From the NCBI GenBank assembly GCA_920105625.2, contig OV050031.1, positions 132,448,514 through 132,512,513 on the forward strand: a stretch of 64,000 nt of DNA, given 5' to 3'. The translations under genes and the position numbers were made by a program. The notes under the pieces are model-generated. The model did not search any database. It was given only the letters and a program-made list of their open reading frames with translations, and was not told where the DNA came from. The first letter of the stretch is position 1, and each line of letters starts with the position of its first letter. Below, one piece after another: positions 11,358-23,033 of the stretch. The stretch is from Clusia tigrina (lineage: Eukaryota; Arthropoda; Insecta; Diptera; Clusiidae).

Positions 11358-11985
11358 ATGGACATCAGCAAGGAGAAACTGCGCCAAATTTTAAAGCCTT
11401 TCTTCGGTTAAGGCGAAAGCGCAAGGCAGGCGGCTGTGAATAGTATTTAGTCCTGATACTGTAATCATGCGAAATTTTGGTTTCGTCGATTCGGTTCCAG
11501 TAATTTTTATGGCATAGATGCACCACGCTCTGGAAGGCCAATTGTCGAAAATGTCAATAATATCGTGTAAATCGTCGAGTTAGACCGTCATGTAAGCAAT
11601 GTTTCGACTGCCTAGCAAGTAAAAATTGCACAAAAACCATTTGGATCCACTTGAATAAGGCTGGATACAAAAAGACGCTCATTGTATGGGTGCCACACAA
11701 GTTAAAGAAAAAAAAAATCTCATGGACCGAATTTCCATCTGCGAATCGCTACTGAATCGCAATAAAATCAACCCATTTCTGAAGTGGATGGTGACGGATG
11801 GAAAGTCAGCTTTTGCTAATAGGAGAGGAACTGTGTTCCATCAGGACAACGCCAGGCCACACACATATATAGACTCGCCAGAAGCTCAGGGAGTTTGGTT
11901 CGGTGGTAATCATGCATGAGAGTGGGTACAGGAAAAACTACAGAACCAAAAGGAGATTTGAAAGGAATTAAAGTTCATAGAGTTA
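11358..11985 (+). pseudogene. Decayed mariner transposase (mellifera-like), internally deleted
   Basis: The frame starts MDISKEKLRQILKPFFG and continues through several stops with FWFRRFGS, GRPIVENV, a short stretch ending in WVPHKLKKK, then MDRISICESLLNRN and PFLKWMVTDG. It then jumps directly to ANRRGTVFHQDNARPHT and TRQKLREFG in shifted frames. These are successive landmarks of mariner transposases, and the wording is closest to the mellifera subfamily as I know it. The jump removes the segment with the first catalytic D. The DNARPHT box keeps the second D; the third D is not recognisable. Terminal inverted repeats were not identified. Confidence 0.8.
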
Positions 11986-11999
11986 GAAGCCAAAAAATA

Positions 12000-12800
12000 G
12001 ATTAAAACTGGACTAAATAGATTATTTTGTATGGAAAGTGCCTTTTCATTTTTGTGACAATACCTTGTTTATTGGAATTAATAATCGGTAGTTTGTGAAA
12101 GAAGCCTACATACTGTTTGGGAGAATTCATTAAGAATTGAGGATCATTGTAATTGTTTATGAAGCCATTTATATTCTTATGCAGTATTGTTACCATATAA
12201 GAAAAGTATTTATTACAATCTATAAGTGAGAAACTAATTGGTGAGAAAAATAAAGAATGAGAAAGGAGAGCGCTTACAACAATCTGTTTAGTCAGCATAG
12301 CTGAGTATCACCTGGCGAAAGATAACTGAAATTAGTTATTTGCTCCTTTACTCTTCTTTTTTACTAGGCTGCTTGGCGTGACCTGTATTAGTGCGAGTAT
12401 GTTTTAGTTCGTTGGTGCAAAGTAGTAATATGGATAATTCAATATTGTGTATTTTGATAAGGAAGAAATTGATGAGATAAGAGTGATTACGTTAGTGTTT
12501 TTTGTTGGTGATACGAGTATTATTGTTGGAACTATGTTTTTGGATCTGTTGTTATTGGAACTGTTTTTTTTTATTGGATTGTTTACTGTAAGATTAATAG
12601 AGGCTGAGTTTTCTTGTAGAGATTTGAGTATATTAGAGAAAGTTTGTATTAAGGGATGGGTGGGGATATTTTCTTTATACTCTCAGATCGCATCGCTTAT
12701 GTTGTATTTGTCTAAACTCTTGACTTTCAGTCTTTCTTTCATTGTTGGAATTTGGGGCAGTAGTTAGCGGAGGAAGGGTGTTCGCCAGAACAATTGGGGG
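12000..12800. other. No recognised gene
   Basis: A 106-codon plus frame (12447-12767) is rich in hydrophobic residues because the DNA is T-rich; a 98-codon minus frame (12002-12298) has no motifs. I treat both as chance frames. Confidence 0.4.
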
Positions 12801-13122
12801 CATATTATTCGGTCTATATTAACACCTTTTTGCGAAACAGTACAGGCTAAAAGTGCGCGACAGTCACCGAAAAAAACTACCTAAGCGCTAAATACCGGTA
12901 AGAGGCAATAAAAACTAAAATACAAAACACAATACAAAAAACTATAGCATCGTACTGGTTAATCGTACCTCGTATGTCAAAAAAGCCTGAAGTAAAACTA
13001 TCTAACATGTTGGAAGCTCTCTCTCTCTTGATGATGACAATGAAGAAATTGGAAATGACAGTGGGTCTGAGCAATCACCACCAATTTAAGTACAAAATGT
13101 ACAAAATATAAATGCCTTAACT

Positions 13123-13410
13123 AAAGCATTAAATCAACTCCCGAAATGCAAGTTCGAATTGAAAATTCTTTAGAAGACGGAAATAAAAATCCAACCAGTG
13201 GAATCGACCAACTACACTGCCATTATTCATTTATTATGAAATGTAATAAAAAAAACAGAGAGAGAAATATAAAGCATTAAATCAACTCCCGAAATGCAAG
13301 TTCGAATTAAAAATTCTTTAGAAGACGGAAATAAAAATCCAACCAGTGGAATCGACCAACTACACTGCTATTATTAATTTATTATGAAATGTATAAAAAA
13401 ACAGAGAGAG
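13123..13410 (+). repeat. 148-bp tandem duplication inside LINE ORF1
   Basis: AAAGCATTAAATCAACTCCC begins at 13123 and again at 13271, exactly 148 bases apart. The two copies are nearly identical through the A-rich stretch and the GAGAGA end, differing at a few positions. The duplication is therefore recent relative to the decay of the LINE around it. Confidence 0.9.
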
Positions 13411-13499
13411 AGACCTAACGGAACAAAAGAGGGGTAATAAGGAGACAGAGTTGATTAGAGTGTGTGGTGGAATGAGACAGTACATGAACAGAATTTGAT

Positions 13500-13640
13500 C
13501 AGTCAGTTCACCACCTGCAGTTAGCGTAGTTGTCTGGATGGACAGATTACAACAGCTGTAGACCCAGGTTCGATTCCTGGGAGGGTTCATAATTGGTGAG
13601 CTGTTGATTTCTGAGACATAAAAAAAAATGCTTGGGGAAA
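13500..13640 (+). mobile_element. tRNA-derived SINE head (A and B boxes)
   Basis: An A-box-like sequence TTAGCGTAGTTGTCTGG lies at 13521-13537 and a B box GGTTCGATTCC at 13568-13578, correctly ordered and spaced for an internal Pol III promoter. The B box is in a perfect T-arm: CCAGG, seven-base loop TTCGATT, CCTGG. The anticodon and acceptor stems do not form a good tRNA, so this is a SINE or tRNA-like remnant rather than a tRNA gene. The element's outer limits are uncertain. Confidence 0.6.
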
Positions 13641-14639
13641 AATTGCCTTTCATTAAAAGATCTCTGATGAGGACAAGTGGCGTGTCCGAAATAGCTATAA
13701 GATCTGCCAAAAAATGTTTCAATAATTCTTCTTCTTCTTCTGAAAAATTATTACGGTGGCATAACCACAGACGCAATTGCAACTACTGTTGTAACTTGTC
13801 TAGTCAATAAATTCGTTACAAAAATAATCTTCATTAATTTATTAAATGAAAAAGATGCTCAACATTACATTTTTAAACCAAAAGATCAAAGGGGATTTCA
13901 AGTAATCTTGAGAGGTATGCATCATTCCACTGATAGGGATGAAATTATGAATATAACTAGTTGAAATAGGACATGAAGTCATGAACATTCACAGCATACT
14001 GCACTCCAATACTAAAACACCTTTACCTCCTCTTTCACTAGAGTGAAAAAATAAAATAACAATAAAGAAATATACTCCATATCCCACTTCTTTCACTGTA
14101 AGTTAAGTTTGGAGCCCCCACACCAAAAAAATCAATGCCCCAATGCGCGAACTGTCAAATATATGGCCATACCAGAGACTTCTACACTAAACATCCAGTT
14201 TGTGTTAAATGTGCTGGAAATCATAAAACTATTAATTGTCCAATTGTACAAAAAATTGATAATTATATAAAATGTGCATTATGCAGAGAAAAACACACTG
14301 CAAACTACAAGAGGTGTATGGTATATAAAGCCCTTAAAATTAAATATTTCCCATCATTTAGGAATAAAAGAAAATACTCCAGCAGATTCTTAAGAGCAGA
14401 AACCTACAACATCTCAAGAAAACCAAAACGCACAGCCTGCAAAACCAGCGTCACTTGATTTATGCAAAAGTAGCAGCCAGTAATCTAAATTACACTCCAC
14501 ATGCAACCGCCAAAAATGACAAGATTGCATGTGTGAACAAAAGAACATGATGAAGCAATTAATCTCACAAATGTCTACCATGATGAATCTTATCACAACG
14601 CTGGTCACTAAATTGAATGAACAAGCAAACTAATTTGAA

Positions 14640-15941
14640 AATACCTCTTTGAAATGCTAATGAACTTATTCGATATATTCTAGAACTTAAGACTTTTATT
14701 CACTCTAACCAAGTTGACCTTCTGTTAATAGCTTAGACGCATTTTACAGAAAAAGGTTTATAAAAATACAAAACTACTCAATTTACCACACAAACCATCC
14801 TGACAACAGAGCTTATGGTGGTTCGGCAATAATAATAAACCATAATATAAAGTGCATTGAAAAGGATATTTATAGGAAAGACAGGCTACTATAGTAAGAA
14901 TCGAAATCTTATATGGACAATTTATAATATCTGCCGTTTACTGCCCTCCAAAACCCAAAAACATTAAACTTTTATATCTGTACTATTTTAAAACTCTTGG
15001 AAGCCAGTATATTGCGGGAGGAGGTGACTTTAACGCGAAAACTATAACTTGGGGCTCAAGAATTACAAATGCAAAAGGGAGACAAGTTTCTGACGCAATA
15101 AATGAAAGTAAAAGCATCTTCATAAGCACTGGAGAACCTACCGAGTGATACGGGAAAAAGACCTCATCTAATACACATCTTCATAACACAACGCAATAGA
15201 CACGAACATCTGACTATTCAATCAATTCGAATTCTCATCTGACCTTTCTCCGGTTGTATGGACATATCTAAGCAATTCCCTAATATACAATAGACTAACA
15301 AATATTTGTAATAAACTGACGGGCTGGAATTTTTTCGCACAATTTTGGAACAAAGACTTGACATAAACATCTCATTGAAAGACGATGAAGAAATTGACAG
15401 TGCAGTAGCATATATAAATGAAAATATTATTTACGCTACAACTAGATCTTTACCAGCTACAAAAATCATAAATAACGAATACAGAATTTCACAATAATCA
15501 AGGGAACCATCAGAAAGTCGAGGAAACTGGGAAGACAATGACATATCTCACCGTCATCATTGGATAAAAGAGATTAAACCAAGTAACTAGAGATTTCAAA
15601 TATATGTTAAAGCGTGACAAAGATGACAAACTAGAAAAGTACTTAACGAATTTAGGATCCACAAGGACTAACAACTACACAAGGGGTTACCAAACAAATC
15701 GACAATAAAATTTTACATCAACCGCCACTCAAAACTTGAGGGCTCGAACTCAATTAGACAAGGCCAAAGAATTATCTGATCACTTCCCAAAAACAAATAA
15801 TGACCCCTCAGTTGCCACATCGTACAGACCAATCAGCTTACTATCAACTCTATCAAAAATATTTGAAAAATTGCTTTTTGATCACCTGGAGCCTATCTTT
15901 GAAAGGAGAGAAATAATCCTTTGCCATCAGCTCGGTTTCAG
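14640..15941 (+). pseudogene. LINE endonuclease and RT N-terminus, broken
   Basis: Endonuclease landmarks occur in order but in shifting frames: an ETHFTEK-like start near 14736, GGSAIIIN near 14817, IISAVYCPPK near 14930 and GGDFNAK at 15019-15039 with the catalytic D-x-N, then WGSRITNAKG. The RT N-terminus is the open stretch at 15736-15945: ATSYRPISLLSTLSKIFEKL and the HQLGF motif that precedes the palm. The frame is cut at 15945 by the inserted LTR and continues at 17511. Confidence 0.8.
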
Positions 15942-16375
15942 ACGTTGTGAGGAGCAAATTTTAGGCGTAAATTTGCCCCTACATATTTAGTTTTGCCATA
16001 ACGCCCCAAACGTGTATATTTAAAATAGGGGCCAAGTGCTTAAACAACCAACCCTAAAATATATACGTTAATAGTCCTAAGAATTTGGCACCTCCCACTT
16101 TCATTGCTAAAACCACACACACAACCGCCATCATATTTAGTGCAGCAGCCATCATACAAGTGAGTGTAAGACACCTCCCACCATAGTAATGCTACCAACA
16201 ACAAGTGTTATACTCTGCATTGGGAGGACAGAAGACACAGCCACAATTAAGTCAGACAGTGGAACCCTGTGATAAGCGACGAAAAACATGCAACGAAGTC
16301 AACAACGCAAGATAACACAGAAGAATATCACACAAACAATTGTGCAACCGGCTGACCACAGTTAAAATAATATGA

Positions 16376-16485
16376 ATTTACAACAACAGTGCCCAACGCA
16401 CTGATACGAATTCACAACAACAGTGCCCAACGCACTGATATGAACTTACAACAACAGTGCCTAACGCAATGCTAGAAATTTACAA
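16376..16485 (+). repeat. Short tandem repeat within the solo LTR
   Basis: The motif TTACAACAACAGTGCCCAAC, followed by GCACTGAT, occurs three times at roughly 35-bp spacing, the last copy altered (GTGCCTAACGCAATG). A separate GAAGGTGGCCCAAGG motif recurs three times at about 16705, 16790 and 16852. Confidence 0.7.
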
Positions 16486-17063
16486 GAGATCGCGACAGAA
16501 GTTGCCGACTGCATTAGTTCGGAAAATAACCCACTAACAACACCCAAAAACGAAGGCCAAGCACAAAGTGGACCACGACAGACCGATCGCTAAGCACACC
16601 AACAGACCGGACAAAGCATAAAGAGGAGAAGCAAAATTAAATATCCAATATTTAATATTTTTAAATATTTTATGCCATCGATATAAAATATCAACAAAGT
16701 GCTGAAGGTGGCCGAAGGACAAATAGCAACAACAACAAACAACACAAGGAACAACAACAAGGTAAATCATCACAACAACAACACAATATTGAAGGTGGCC
16801 CAAGGGCAAAAACTTACAAGAACAACAGCGAGAAAGCAACAACAATGTGCTGAAGGTGGCCCAAGGTCACATTCAAACGAGAAGAACAATGCGGGAAACC
16901 GTAGCAACATGCCACAACAAACTACAGTTCCCGCACAACAACAACTATTGGATGATCTACGCTAAACCTGGAGCATAAAAGCAGGAGCAACTGGCAACCC
17001 AGCCTCTTTCTTTCTTTCGGCATCAGGCAGACCAGACGCATCGTACTAAACAGAGTTATACGC

Positions 17064-17318
17064 ACTGACAAACGCAACAGAAGCTAGGGGAATCTAGAGG
17101 AGATTATGGTTTATAATCGATTCTCTGCTAGAAACCCACACTGACAAACGCAACAGAAGCTAGGGGAATCTAGAGGAGATTATGGTTTATAATCGATTCT
17201 CTGCTAGAAACCCACACTGACAAACGCAACAGAAGCTAGGGGAATCTAGAGGAGATTATGGTTTATAATCGATTCTCTGCTAGAAACCCACACTGACAAA
17301 CGCAACAGAAGCTAGGGG
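17064..17318 (+). repeat. 76-bp tandem repeat, 3.4 copies, within the solo LTR
   Basis: ACTGACAAACGCAACAGAAG starts at 17064, 17140, 17216 and 17292, a constant 76-bp period. Each unit includes GGTTTATAATCGATTCTCTG. It lies about 90 bases 3' of the TATA-like box, so it would be in the transcribed R/U5 side. Copies are essentially identical. Confidence 0.9.
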
Positions 17319-17510
17319 GACATATAGTTCAACTGTGTCCGTATTTAAGTTTAGTAAAAATAATGGTATCAAGTAGTTAAGCCTTTTTAAAATTAATAAA
17401 TAAATAAAATAATTAAATCAACGTAAACAAGCTTTGAATACTTTAGAGATTTTCTGTAAACGACTCCTGGAAATCCGGCGAGCTTACCCCGGCGAAAACG
17501 AGTCGTTACA

Positions 17511-18180
17511 ACGTAAACTCTCTACAATTCAACAAGTTCATAGAGTAATGCATAAAAAAGCAACTGAAATTGACAAGAAAAAAACTCTTGCGTGGTAGTA
17601 TACTTTGATGTTGCAAAGGCGTTTGATAGCGTATGTACAAAGGACAACTGCACAAGTTAAGACAATACCTTCCACTAGACTTCTCTCTACTTATAAAAAG
17701 CTAGATATTTCTATGTCAAGTATGCTGTGGAATGCTCCGATATTCATGCCTATATGGAGATACGGAATAGAAATTTGGGGCACTGCAAGCAGATCTAACA
17801 TAAATATCATACAACGTCTATAATAAAAAATACTGCGCACAATCACCAATGCTGTATGATATATACCCTATGACGCTATTCACCGTGATATCAACATTGA
17901 AAATGTACAAGAAATTACCCGCACATGTAGCAAAAAGAAGAGACACTGACTATCATTGTACTCAAATCTTGAGATACGACAGCTGCCAATGAAGGAGAGT
18001 GAGCAACCGAGACGACTCAAACGCCCTACACCAACGGATTTAACATCTCGTAAATTTTGAGACAGAAATTTAATGCAATTGTAAACAAATTTTATAAAAA
18101 ATGTACTGTAAGTCAATTTACTTAGTTTCATCTGACAGGTGTAAAATATATAAAAGAAATAAAAAATAATAAATTTTTCG
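17511..18180 (+). pseudogene. LINE RT remainder after the solo LTR, catalytic core deleted
   Basis: The sequence resumes the RT (QQVHRVMHK) and reads in another frame to the VYFDVAKAFDSV aspartate motif near 17595-17635. It then jumps to the thumb and C-terminus (MPIWRYGIEIWGTASRSNIN, 17747-17806) and further C-terminal sequence in other frames to about 18060. The YADD box is missing, so a deletion has removed the catalytic loop. The 3' end is A-rich at about 18155-18175. Confidence 0.75.
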
Positions 18181-18560
18181 GCTGCACTCTTCTGAAACAT
18201 GAAGACTAAAAATCGTGTACATAGCGCCACTTTTGCAGAATTTGGCTGTGTGGACTAGTTTCTGACATGATTTGCTGCGAATGGAGTTTAGTATGGAAGG
18301 TCTAACAGAGGTCATTCTCCAAGCAAAATTAATTTTGGTAGGCAGAGAATATTTGTCCAATGTGAATAGGACACCTGAGAATTTTTGAATTCCATCAACA
18401 ATACGTTTGAATTTATGTAATAAAACGACCTTGTATGCACTTAAATCTTCAATTATTTCTTCTTCGGGCACGTCCATGAGGAATGGGGTATACATAGTGT
18501 CTTTATTTGAGTTTAAATTTAGAGCGTAACTAGAGATTTTTTCACGTATACCTAGCTGAT
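18118..18560 (-). pseudogene. LINE ORF1 (gag-like) fragment, I/LOA-type
   Basis: The minus frame 18495-18118 reads DVPEEEIIEDLSAYKVV and later PTKINFAWRMTSVRPS, followed by RSKSCQKLVHTAKFCKS. In I-, LOA- and R1-related LINEs the ORF1 protein has this order, ending in the first CCHC knuckle (VRPYIPNPxRCxxCQxxGHxxxxC). Here the first knuckle Cys is Ser-substituted and the Gly changed. No EN or RT in the same orientation follows. The fragment abuts the Jockey-like tail on its left and the CR1-like LINE on its right. Confidence 0.65.
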
Positions 18561-19069
18561 TTTCACCGAATGAAGGTTTCTGAGACTTATTTATTTTTAA
18601 CTAGAAGTAGAAGGTTCCAATCACGCAATATACTAATTTTGTTAATTCATATGTTACTTAGCATCTTGTTATAGACACGAAACGCTGAGATTTTGAAAAG
18701 AGATAAACTGATATTTTCTGTTTAATTTAATTAATTAATTTATTTTAAAGCGTTCACATATAAGACAGGATCTTTTAAATGCGTCAAGAAGTATCCGAAT
18801 AACAATGAATTATATATAACAAAAATTACTTAAAATAAGACTAAGAATGTAAGTTAAATTAAACTAAATTATTAGATCAGACAAATAAATAAGTTAAGAT
18901 CAGATAAATAAATAATTAAACATATAAATAATTGAATAAATAAATAATTAACTTTAAAAATAAATAATTTTTCTGAAATAAGGAAAAGTCAGATCAGAAA
19001 AACAATGAATAAACAAAAAGGAAACAAAAGCTAGAAAAGCAGAAAAGAGAAAAAAAAATACCATTAAGA

Positions 19070-21870
19070 GAAGTAGTGAAAAACTGCTTGCGTAAAGTTG
19101 TGCTTACTTGATATACTCCTAATTGCCAAAGGCAACGAATTCCACAACCTGATGGCGTTGACAAAAAAGAGTATTCGAGTTTAAATACTTGTAATTAGGG
19201 ACTAAGAGGTTCATTTTCTCCTCGATTTACAAAACTTCAACTTTACAAACAAATAATTAGGTGTTCGCGTGTATATTAAGTTATGTAGAAATATGCAATT
19301 TCTAGCATCCATATAATTAAAAATATTGCAACCAAGGACCTGATTGCAAAACTTACTGATATGGTCAAACTTTCTTAAACCATATACATATCTTGTAGCA
19401 TTATTGAATGCCACCTGCAACTTATGCCTGGAACTCGAGTCAAGTTTACCATAAACAACCTCTGAGTAAGTCATGATCGGCACAATAAGCTGAAGCACCA
19501 ACCTCCTTCTGGTCTCAGCAGGCACAAATGATGCAGTCCTCCTCAAATTCCGTAAGGTATAGTATACCTTACTCACCACTGAATTTATGTGATCCTCACA
19601 GGATAGTACGGAGTTAATGTGGTATCCAAGGTTTTTTACTTTTTCAACAAATTTAAGTTTTGTATCATTTAGTGAAATTGTTGGTATATCAGAGGAAGGG
19701 TAACCAGACTTGGAAATCGGGAGGACATATGATTTTTGGGAGTTGAGCTTCAGCCTATTAGCTATAGCCCATTCTGCTATTATGATCAAGTCTTCGTTTA
19801 CCCTAGCACATAAATTATCAATGAGACCAATAGGTCTGGACAAATACAATTGAAGGTCATCAGCATATGCATGCATGGTAACATGATGACACTTACTGAA
19901 AATGTCATCTATGAACAGTGTAAATAAAAGTGGCCCAAGCACTGACCCCTGAGGCACCCCACAGGTTGAATTACTGAACGCAGACACATTATTTCCCACC
20001 CTAACCCTTTGAGACCTTCCAACCAAGTAACTATTTAATATACGGACCGCCGAGCTGGAAAAACCAGAATTCAACCGTAGCTTTTCACATAGTAATGAGT
20101 GATCTACAGAATCGAATGCTTCAGAGAAATCTAACAGACAAAGCAGGGTCAAATGTCTCATATCAAATGACTCTCTGATGTCATCCAATATTTTAACAAC
20201 AGCAGTGGACCAGCTGTGTCCAGGCCGAAAACCAGATTGGAGTGGGGAAATAAGGTCAAATTTTCTGACGTGTTCTGAGATTTGCTCAGCCATGAGAGAT
20301 TCACATACCTATGATAAAGCCGACAACAAACTTACAGGACGGAAATCAGACGGTACATTAGCATTGGACTTTTTAGCTATAGGGATAATCGTCGCTATTT
20401 TCCAAATATTGCGGATGCACAATGGTTAATTATATGGGTCAACGGGCTTAGAATGAAAGGCAAAATAAGTTTAATAAATTTAATAGGAATTCCATCATCT
20501 CCGACAGCATTTGACTTTATCTTGTTGACATAGCGAGCAACATCATCTTCACCCACAGAAATAAACTCAAACACAAATGGGCATTCAGAAACACAGTCCC
20601 TCGCAACTAAAGCAGACATATCATCAGCAGACACTGAACTACTACCAAAATAGTCATTCACAATACCCGGATCAATCCGACAATCTTCAGATTTCCCATT
20701 GCATACCCCAGCTTGTCTCAAATTATTCCACAGCTGCTTGGAAGGTCGTGCCAAACATAGTTTGGACATGAAAAATCTGCGCTTAGCCAATTTAATAGTA
20801 GAATTTGCATCATTTCTAGCTCTTTTCTGCTCTTCCCATCTAGATGCAGTTGGATTTCTTTTCCACTGATTGTATGTTCTATGCCGTTTTTAATAGCCAA
20901 TTGGGCATTCTTCGTAAACCAGGGACAACTGCTGTTAGTGACAGAACGAGTAACAAGTGGAACATGCAAGTCAAACAAGGCACCAATTCTGTACATTAAA
21001 GAATCCAGCTTTTCATTCACAGAGCTAAACAGCCTACATTCAGACCAATTAATAAGTGACAGGTCATTAAACAAAGAATCAAGATTAATTGATTTATAGT
21101 CTCGAAAGGAAAAAAAAATTTCAGCAACCACTGGGTTTAGATTTACATTCACTGAACAAAAAATTAGATCGTGGTCGGATATAAACGATAATTGGTCAAA
21201 GATCATAACTGAAGAAATATCCGAAACCAGAAAAACATCCAACAAAACTTGGAGAAGCATTATCTGCAAAGCGTGTTGGCATACTGGTTTTCAGCACTTG
21301 CAGTCCAACTTCAGAAATTTTACAAATGAATTGCTTGGCAAGAGTGTCCTTACATAACATGTTTATATTTAAATCACCACACACAATAAAATGATCATAA
21401 TCGATTACACAATTTGACAAAGTAGCAAAGAACGGATCCAAACAGCAGTAACGATAAGGATTATATACACACGACAGAAAAACTTTTGTGCTAATGTCAT
21501 AAATTTCAACATTTAGAAATTCCACATCTGAGCCTCCAGACATATTCAACAAATTCACTCTTAAATTACTTTTACAATATATTGCCACACCCCCGCCTTT
21601 TTTGTCTAATCTATCGTTTCGAAAAAGCTGGTAATTACCTATATTCAGGCAAGAGTCACCTATACCTTCATTCAACCAGGTTTCGGATACACAAATTACA
21701 TCAACAGATGAATTCTCAAAGCAGAGTCTAACATAATCCATCTTAGAATCACTTAGACTCCTCGCATTAAAATGTACAATGTTTAATCCAGAGCGCTGGT
21801 TGCATAAAACGCCAATCAATGTTTTATGAACGTCACTGGAGGCAGAAACTTCATCACCCATAATTAGCAT
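19070..21870 (-). pseudogene. LINE ORF2: endonuclease and reverse transcriptase, few lesions
   Basis: The likely start is the ATG at 21870 (MLIMGDEVSAS). Endonuclease landmarks are FNARSLSDSK, VICVSETWLNE, GGGVAIYCK, VCGDLNI and, after a frame shift near 21200-21265, ISDHDLIF. A linker runs to about 20800 and another shift joins 20790-20395. RT occupies 20293-19211: SGFRPGHSWSTA, LLDFSEAFDSVDH with the first catalytic D, CGVPQGSVLGPLLF, HAYADDLQLYL with the YADD box, then a long thumb. After a shift at 19211 the usual C-terminus (frame with LSTPSGCGIRCLW) runs to about 19070. The catalytic residues are intact; three to five frame lesions kill it. Confidence 0.85.
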
Positions 21871-22154
21871 AAAAATACATATCAGCAACACAACAATAAG
21901 CACTACAGTAATAGAAGAAGCAGATAGTAGAGAAGAGGAAATTACTTAAAAAAATAGTCGAGCACAAGGCATATAGAGAGAGAGCATTTAAGCTATTAAT
22001 ATATGTAAATGTGCAATTAAACACTTCAATAAAAATAAAGAAGAAACTAAATAGTGAAGTTGAGAGTAATATAGAATAATAAATTAAAATAAAATAAATA
22101 GAATAATATATTAAATAGAATAATAAATTAAAATAATCAAGTAAAAGTTGAGTT

Positions 22155-23033
22155 TTATGCTCCAGTATAGCTTCTGCCGGCAACTGCATCTACGCTCTCT
22201 TTGCTACTCACTACTATTGCTTCAGCATTCGGATCGGCTCTCAGAAAGACTCGGCCCCGAATTGTAAACGCTGACACTAGAAGTTTTTGTCTTTTGAGCT
22301 CATTGGCCCGACACAATATTTCACGATTGTTCATCGTTAGACTCTCATGTACATAAAACGAGCTGTCACCCTGAACCCCAATATCATTTAGCAACAGCGG
22401 CCTTTTACTGGACTTGCGGAAGCCAGCAATGTGCTTGAGCAGCTGACTTCTATCACGTGCCGAGTGGAGTTTCACCAAAATCGGAGCTGTAGTGGTTTTG
22501 CTCAGGTTTCCCTTACTTCTCAGACGGAATGCCTCTCTCACTAGTGGAGTCCTGAGATTAACCGCTTTGCAAACTTGTGAGAAAATAGCAGACACATTTT
22601 CAGCTGCAGCATGGGGAATACCATTGATAATCAAATCAGAGGATACCGCATCGTTCTCAAATTTGGCCACTTTATCACGCAACGTGGCTACCTCGCGTCC
22701 AAGAGCCCGATTATCAGCATCCATCTCCTCCACAACAGCAACCCGCTTCTCCATTTTTGCCACAGCAGACCTGACATTGATTAGCTCACCAGATAACTCA
22801 CTCATTCTCTGCATAACTCTCTCTTCAGCTAGTTTGACAGCTTCAGTTATGCTTTGAGTCACCTGCTTAACAATGCACTCCTGTTGCAGTTGAAGCTTCT
22901 CTTCAAACAGCTGTAACCAATTTCGTGGTAGTGGTGAATCACCAAGTTTTTCATGTATTTAAGTAGGAGTCAAATACTGCGGCGAAGAGACGGACGTCAA
23001 TTTTTTTGGCGCGGCTTTTCGAGTGGTAGGCAT
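22155..23033 (-). pseudogene. LINE ORF1: coiled-coil and RRM-like RNA-binding protein, one early stop
   Basis: The frame starts at an ATG at 23033 (MPTTRKAAPKKL) and is interrupted by TAA at 22961-22959. It is then open to 22155 (TEAVKLAEERVMQRMSELS). Heptad-like repeats (EKRVAVVEEMDADNRALGRE, LRDKVAKFEND) indicate a coiled coil. They are followed by an RRM-like region (DLIINGIP, APILVKLHS, RPLLLNDIG) and a C-terminal domain with NNREILCRANELKRQ. Such proteins trimerise and coat LINE RNA. The early stop leaves about 24 codons; re-initiation is not obvious. Confidence 0.8.

Larger units (their letters stand above)
12974..14458 (+). pseudogene. LINE ORF1 (gag-like, nucleic-acid-binding), broken
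   Basis: ORF1 begins at an ATG at 12974 (MSKKPEVKLSNM) and is acidic near its start after a frame shift (LDDDNEEIGNDSGSEQS). The middle is expanded by a tandem duplication and a SINE. It resumes with EKDAQHYIFKPKDQRGFQVI and GMHHSTDRDEIMN at about 13840-13960, the conserved gag core of Jockey-type elements. It ends in zinc knuckles at 14140-14320: the first (CANCQIYGH) has lost its last Cys to Tyr, the second is CVKCAGNHKTINC, the third is CALCREKHTANYKRC. The protein would package LINE RNA. Several stops remain. Confidence 0.8.
15946..17510 (+). mobile_element. Solo LTR (1,565 bp) with ACGT target-site duplication
   Basis: The segment begins TGTGAGGAGCAAATTTTAGG and ends GAGTCGTTACA, i.e. 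TGT...ACA, and is flanked by ACGT at 15942-15945 and 17511-17514. Removing it with one ACGT rejoins the Jockey RT reading frame exactly, which fixes both borders. It has no retroviral coding content; a TATA-like GCATAAAAGC lies near 16974, suggesting plus orientation. It holds three internal repeat groups. A long LTR with a 4-bp duplication fits gypsy-group elements; BEL/Pao cannot be excluded. No internal region or PBS remains, consistent with LTR-LTR recombination. Confidence 0.85.
12800..18180 (+). mobile_element. Jockey-like LINE carrying a SINE and a solo LTR
   Basis: A gag-like ORF1 with triple zinc knuckles is followed by endonuclease and RT on the plus strand, ending in an A-rich 3' tail (AAATAAAAAATAATAAA near 18155-18175). 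The order and the wording of the zinc-knuckle region fit the Jockey clade. The left edge is approximate, judged from 5'UTR-like sequence before the ORF1 start at 12974. Three later events interrupt it: a 148-bp tandem duplication at 13123, a tRNA-like SINE near 13500, and a 1,565-bp LTR at 15946-17510. RT lacks its catalytic centre, so the copy is dead. Confidence 0.8.

Noticed and set aside
12447..12767. Hydrophobic 106-codon plus frame as a membrane protein
   Set aside because: The T-rich DNA explains the hydrophobic residues; no start context, motif or neighbour supports a gene.
13519..13592. Functional tRNA gene
   Set aside because: Only the T-arm and promoter boxes are good; the anticodon and acceptor stems do not pair.
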